A stretch of DNA of 64,000 bases from Bactericera cockerelli (Eukaryota; Arthropoda; Insecta; Hemiptera; Triozidae), in contig CM044967.1 in assembly GCA_024516035.1 (NCBI GenBank), positions 20,798,423 to 20,862,422 on the forward strand, in the 5' to 3' direction. Below the pieces are notes generated by a model. That model was not told where the DNA came from and did no database searches. It saw only the letters and a program-made list of their open reading frames with translations. Position 1 is the first letter of the stretch. Each line of letters opens with the position of its first letter. Shown piece after piece: positions 61,101 through 64,000 of this stretch. The translations under genes were made by a program, and so were the position numbers.

Positions 61101-62557
61101 TGTTGGGTACTGGACGATTTGGCCTTCGTTTTTTTGTCTGTTCCGCGATAACTCTTCAAACCGAATTCTTCAAAATTGTTGAAATTTATTCAACATGTTC
61201 ATTGGGGTCTTTAAATTTTAACCTATTATTTTTGGACTGATGAACTCTGGAGTTCTTAATTGGTCAGCATGACATTTATAGTTTTATATTGTAATCTGTG
61301 TGAGGATTACAGTTTATGTCTCATTGCTAATGAATGAATAATTTTATTAATAGACAACTCTAATCTGCAGGCCCAGAAGAGGAAGCTGGACTGCCTCTCT
61401 CCTGTGGCATCCACCTCCACTTCTGTAACTTCTGCGCGCACTATGTGTGTGCAGAAGAAGCAGAAGGGAGGGAAGGCAGGGACATCTCCAGCCCTCCTGC
61501 AACATGGTGGCGAGAGAAAGCTGGTGGCTTCCTCCCCTATTACGATCCCCCCAGAGCGATCGCCACGCTGAGCCGTCGTTCTACGGAGGGGGGATCGACG
61601 GACCAATGCACCTCCTCGAGCCACGTCACCAGCCCTGCCACCACAACTCAGGGTGGAGATGTCCTGTGCATCACCCTGTGTCCCCCACCAGAAGAGCTCC
61701 CCTCCCTGCAGCCTTCGACCTCCTCTCAAGGCAGATGGGAGGTACGCCTGGGCGAGAGGGTCGACGACCCTCAAGTCCTGAAGAGGCTGCGGGCGGAGAC
61801 CGGTCTGAAGATACCGAGTAAGTTCATAAAAGTAATCCTGACAGTGACATTGATACTAATACTATGCATCGCCTTATGTCTGGCTGGGGAACGGTAAGTA
61901 CCAGTGTCTCGTCAGAGGACTATAAACAGAGAACTGACTACCCAACCCTTACAAGACAGGCTAGCTTGCAGTTTCATAAGGATTCATGGCTTCTAAAGAA
62001 AAAGTCCAAACGATGGTTGATCGTACATAAAAATATGTGGTTCAGCTACAAGTTTCAATCTTTTGTTAGTTTTCCCAGAACTTCAAGTTGAGAATTGTAA
62101 ATTATATTTTGGTGAAGAAAAAGACTTTTCCACATTTTGTGAAGCTAGCAGAACATTACTAAGAGTTTCCTTTACAATTCCAAACTCTTTTTACATTAAT
62201 GTCTTTATACTCTAATAATGAACTACTCATTTTTATCACAAGCAGTGACTATTTTTGGGACGAATAATTGTTATGTATTCAAAATCTTTTATACATTATC
62301 ATATGATCACACTAACAAGTCTCAATCAAATTTAGTTTTTTCTTGGGAAAGAGGTTTCAGTAGTGGTGGTGATGTCTCCATGAAATGAATATTGCTTCCT
62401 CACTGTTTCAGCTCCTTCCACTGCTGTCGCCAGCACCCAGGGCACTGGGGGGGAGTCGGTGTGCGCCGGCTTCAGCTTCAGTCTGGTGGGGAGGCGGACA
62501 GCCACAGTCAAGGAAATGGCGGCGGCAAACCAGGACACTGAGGAGTCGCTGAACTGA
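57918..62557 (+). CDS. Probable ZAD-domain protein, five exons
   Basis: Exons: 57918-58120, 58477-58612, 60415-60654, 61371-61817, 62412-62557. The first two give MAEHCQFCLMNHG, then LPSESVALMGKICLECAQG and, after removing one G from the run at 58527-58531, LKFFQPKEILMKNQSSLSRI. Two C-x2-C pairs with that spacing and helix match the ZAD fold that dimerises many insect zinc-finger factors. With that correction exon 2 ends in phase 0, as exons 3 and 4 require; both are Ser/Thr-rich with basic clusters (QRKRKVRF, AQKRKLD). Exon 4 needs one more base to reach RWEVRLGERVDDPQVLKRLR and join exon 5 (stop 62555). Taken uncorrected, exons 1, 2, 4 and 5 join in frame from the Met at 57986 (287 aa), skipping exon 3. 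No C2H2 fingers are seen. The start is uncertain because the frame is open to the acceptor at 57917. Confidence 0.6.
58477..58612 (+). CDS. ZAD gene exon 2, with one surplus G
   Basis: Acceptor ttgttctag, donor gtgagt. Encodes PSESVALMGKICLECAQG, then in the -1 frame LKFFQPKEILMKNQSSLSRI and ISVLRHQ. The shift falls on the five-G run 58527-58531. Uncorrected it reads VEIFPTKGNPDEESEQPEPH. Confidence 0.65.
59413..60338. mobile_element. Mariner element, internally deleted, with TA target duplication
   Basis: Element 59415-60336 (922 bp), TA flanks. Inverted repeats of about 32 bp (CGAGGTCTGTCCCGAAAGTT...) differ at one position. It lies in the intron between exons 2 and 3 of the ZAD gene and differs from the mariner at 22646 in both ends and protein. 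Confidence 0.93.
59604..60282 (+). pseudogene. Mariner transposase, deleted, D34D region kept
   Basis: N-terminal about 55 codons (MELSVIQEQRVIIKFLAKLG...NWLKRF), then a deletion. The reading resumes at 59797 in another frame with MLIVFFDVQGIVHQEFVPPG. A stop follows (VN, stop at about 59869), then HHDNAPAHTSLVVREFL and HPPYSPDLAPCDFFLF to the stop at 60280. The Asp of HHDN and the Asp of PCDFF are separated by 34 residues, the mariner DD34D spacing. The first Asp is missing. Confidence 0.9.
60415..60654 (+). CDS. ZAD gene exon 3 (symmetric, Ser/Arg-rich)
   Basis: 240-nt phase 0-0 exon, open throughout. Acceptor aatctgcag, donor gtgagt. Encodes AQGTERTSSTSSQASPLPSA, GQRKRKVRFAAAGYRAS and RAFSTSSSCSSPSILK. 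Symmetric phase makes it skippable only if exon 2 ends in phase 0. Confidence 0.5.
60536..60578. repeat. Perfect 17-bp hairpin inside ZAD gene exon 3
   Basis: CGTATGATCCTCGGAGA, 9-nt loop tgtgccact, then the exact complement. Confidence 0.95.
61371..61817 (+). CDS. ZAD gene exon 4, probably one base short
   Basis: Acceptor aatctgcag, donor gtaagt. In phase 0 it begins AQKRKLDCLSPVASTSTSVT and runs to a stop at 61569. In phase 1 it is open throughout and ends DDPQVLKRLRAETGLKIP. A missing C in the run 61547-61552 would join the two, and the exon would then leave in phase 1, as exon 5 needs. Confidence 0.5.
62412..62557 (+). CDS. ZAD gene terminal exon
   Basis: Acceptor cactgtttcag, phase 1 in. 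Encodes PSTAVASTQGTGGESVCAGF through KEMAAANQDTEESLN, stop TGA. Confidence 0.55.
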
Positions 62558-62599
62558 TTTTTATTATAGTTATTATTTTTAAAGATGATTGTTTCACAG

Positions 62600-62855
62600 C
62601 CTTTTTTTTTATTTCGTAGCCATGAAACAGGAGCTACTTCAGACGCTTTTGGTCTGTGCTGTAGCCTGCCCATCCCGTAGTATGCCTCCCCTCTGATGGG
62701 CGAGAAGTGACACAATACTTCCCATTTAGGTGCTGGGTCAACACGAGCGCACCGGAAGGTATCCCTTACAAACAACTGTAACCAAATTTTGAATACAAAT
62801 TATTGTCGGCGCGGGGCTTCGAACCCGGGACCTTCACTACTACAATAAGATTGTT
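62600..62855 (-). repeat. tRNA-derived SINE, family E, near full length (inverted)
   Basis: agccatgaaacaggagctac, tgcctcccctctgatgggcg, ctgggtcaacacgagcgcac and ggcttcgaacccgggacctt. The last is a perfect B-box-type match on the minus strand. Lies in the 3' flank of the ZAD gene. Confidence 0.85.
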
Positions 62856-64000
62856 TCGTTTTTATTTGAACTCATAGCTGATTAACAATTTATTGCTGAA
62901 GCCAGAGATTTGTGAAAATCCGAGAATTGGATTATTTTGCAGATTAACTGACGTGAAATAGTGTCATCGGTTTAGACAGAGTTATTTCACGAAATTTGGA
63001 AATTTTCAAAAAATTAAATACCAGCTATCTGGAATGCTGCCTTTTTTGTCACTGTTCATAACAAGTTCAAGGGAGGGATTAGGGAATTCAAACCCAAACC
63101 TGACAGCAAAAAAAAATAAATAATGAAGTAAAAACCTGGTAGGATTTTTGTAATTAACTGATTATAAATCCAATGACTAACTCATTGGATGAGGGATTAC
63201 ATACTCGTACATATTGAGGAGGTTGGCATAAAATTAATTGATACAACTTCTCACTTTTCTGTTTATACTGATTAAAATTACATATTTATTTTTAAAACAT
63301 TTTTTGTCTAGGATTCGAATTTTGATGACTTGGGGTAATTTTCTTTAGGATAATTTTTACTTCCGAGAAATTTCTAATATTAGAAATCGGAAGTATTGTG
63401 TTCGTTTTTGTAAGAAAAAATATTTTTTTGCTCCGATTTCAATTTTTTTCATATTTCTGGACGTTTCATAACCTCCTGAGCAAATTTGGTTTTGTGTCGG
63501 TCTATTAAAACGATTCCTTGTAACGCGCAAATCTCGGAAACTACTCAACGAATTTTGATAATATGTTGCACACATCTAGGAGACATTCTGTAGTAGATGG
63601 TCCCATTTTAAATTCATCGAATTCGTACTAGCGGTTTGGGTGAAAGAGACCATGCGCCTGACCACTAACTTTTTACTTAAACGCTTATATCTCGTGAACG
63701 GCACACCTGATTTTAATGAAATTTTGTATGTATAAGCATATTATTGTTTTACATAGGCTATTTATATTTATTTTTTAATTTATTATTATTAGACTCTGAT
63801 ATTTAAGAAAATCCGAAATTTTGGACAAAAAAGTCAAAAAATAAGGACCACGACTTGCCAATACAGAATTTTTTGTGGAATCTAGAATGTAGAAAAAACA
63901 ATTTTCTACCATATAAAACAAATTTGAAGAAAATCGGTTAAGTGGTTTTGGAGATACAAGTAATTTTGTATAAAATCTCAAAATTGGCACGTGTTAACAA
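62856..64000. other. Intergenic tail of the window
   Basis: No gene seen. A family-F fragment at 63240-63275, a family-H copy from 63355, and a continuing stretch (aaatctcggaaactactcaa, cgcttatatctcgtgaacgg) that looks like a longer dispersed repeat running off the end. Confidence 0.45.

Overview
The window is eukaryotic nuclear DNA: AT-rich, with GT/AG introns, 86-450 nt exons and many interspersed repeats. It most likely comes from an insect. Supporting features are a duplicated actin-binding-domain exon in alpha-actinin (known from Drosophila), an AP endonuclease with a very long N-terminal extension (as in Drosophila Rrp1), a ZAD-type zinc-binding domain (largely arthropod-specific), mariner copies and abundant tRNA-derived SINEs. 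I could not fix the species.

Layout. (1) 268-12396, plus: alpha-actinin, from the end of the second CH domain to the stop; the 5' part lies outside the window. Two same-length, same-phase exons (268-353 and 2816-2901) are alternatives, with a complete hAT-like element (8-bp target duplication) between them. (2) 18374-24442, plus: Rrp1/APE1-type endonuclease, five exons with all catalytic motifs, one intron carrying a deleted mariner. (3) 37726 down to 27534, minus: ensconsin/MAP7, seven exons; its 3' end is not found and a 100-N gap lies downstream. (4) about 38-47.3 kb: gene-poor repeats, including a 2.5-kb long-TIR element with a transposase relic. (5) 50073 down to 47295, minus: a gene with a FAR1/ZSWIM-like N-terminus followed by about 28 octapeptide repeats. 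(6) 52943-53809, plus: intronless 288-aa protein with an N-terminal membrane segment, unrecognised. (7) 57918-62557, plus: a gene whose first two exons look like a ZAD domain; later exons lie in a locally multiplied segment and a second mariner sits in an intron.

At least six single-base length differences at homopolymers interrupt otherwise good exons: three in alpha-actinin, one in the FAR1-like gene, two in the ZAD gene. Exon phases and repeat periodicity show where they are. Assembly error is the simplest explanation, so automatic models of these genes will probably be wrong.

The genes do not form a pathway. Alpha-actinin cross-links actin, ensconsin binds microtubules, Rrp1 repairs abasic DNA, and the FAR1-like and ZAD proteins are probably nuclear. 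I saw no CRISPR, operon or bona fide tRNA/rRNA gene; tRNA-like sequences here are SINE heads. Repeat boundaries are approximate unless a target-site duplication is stated.
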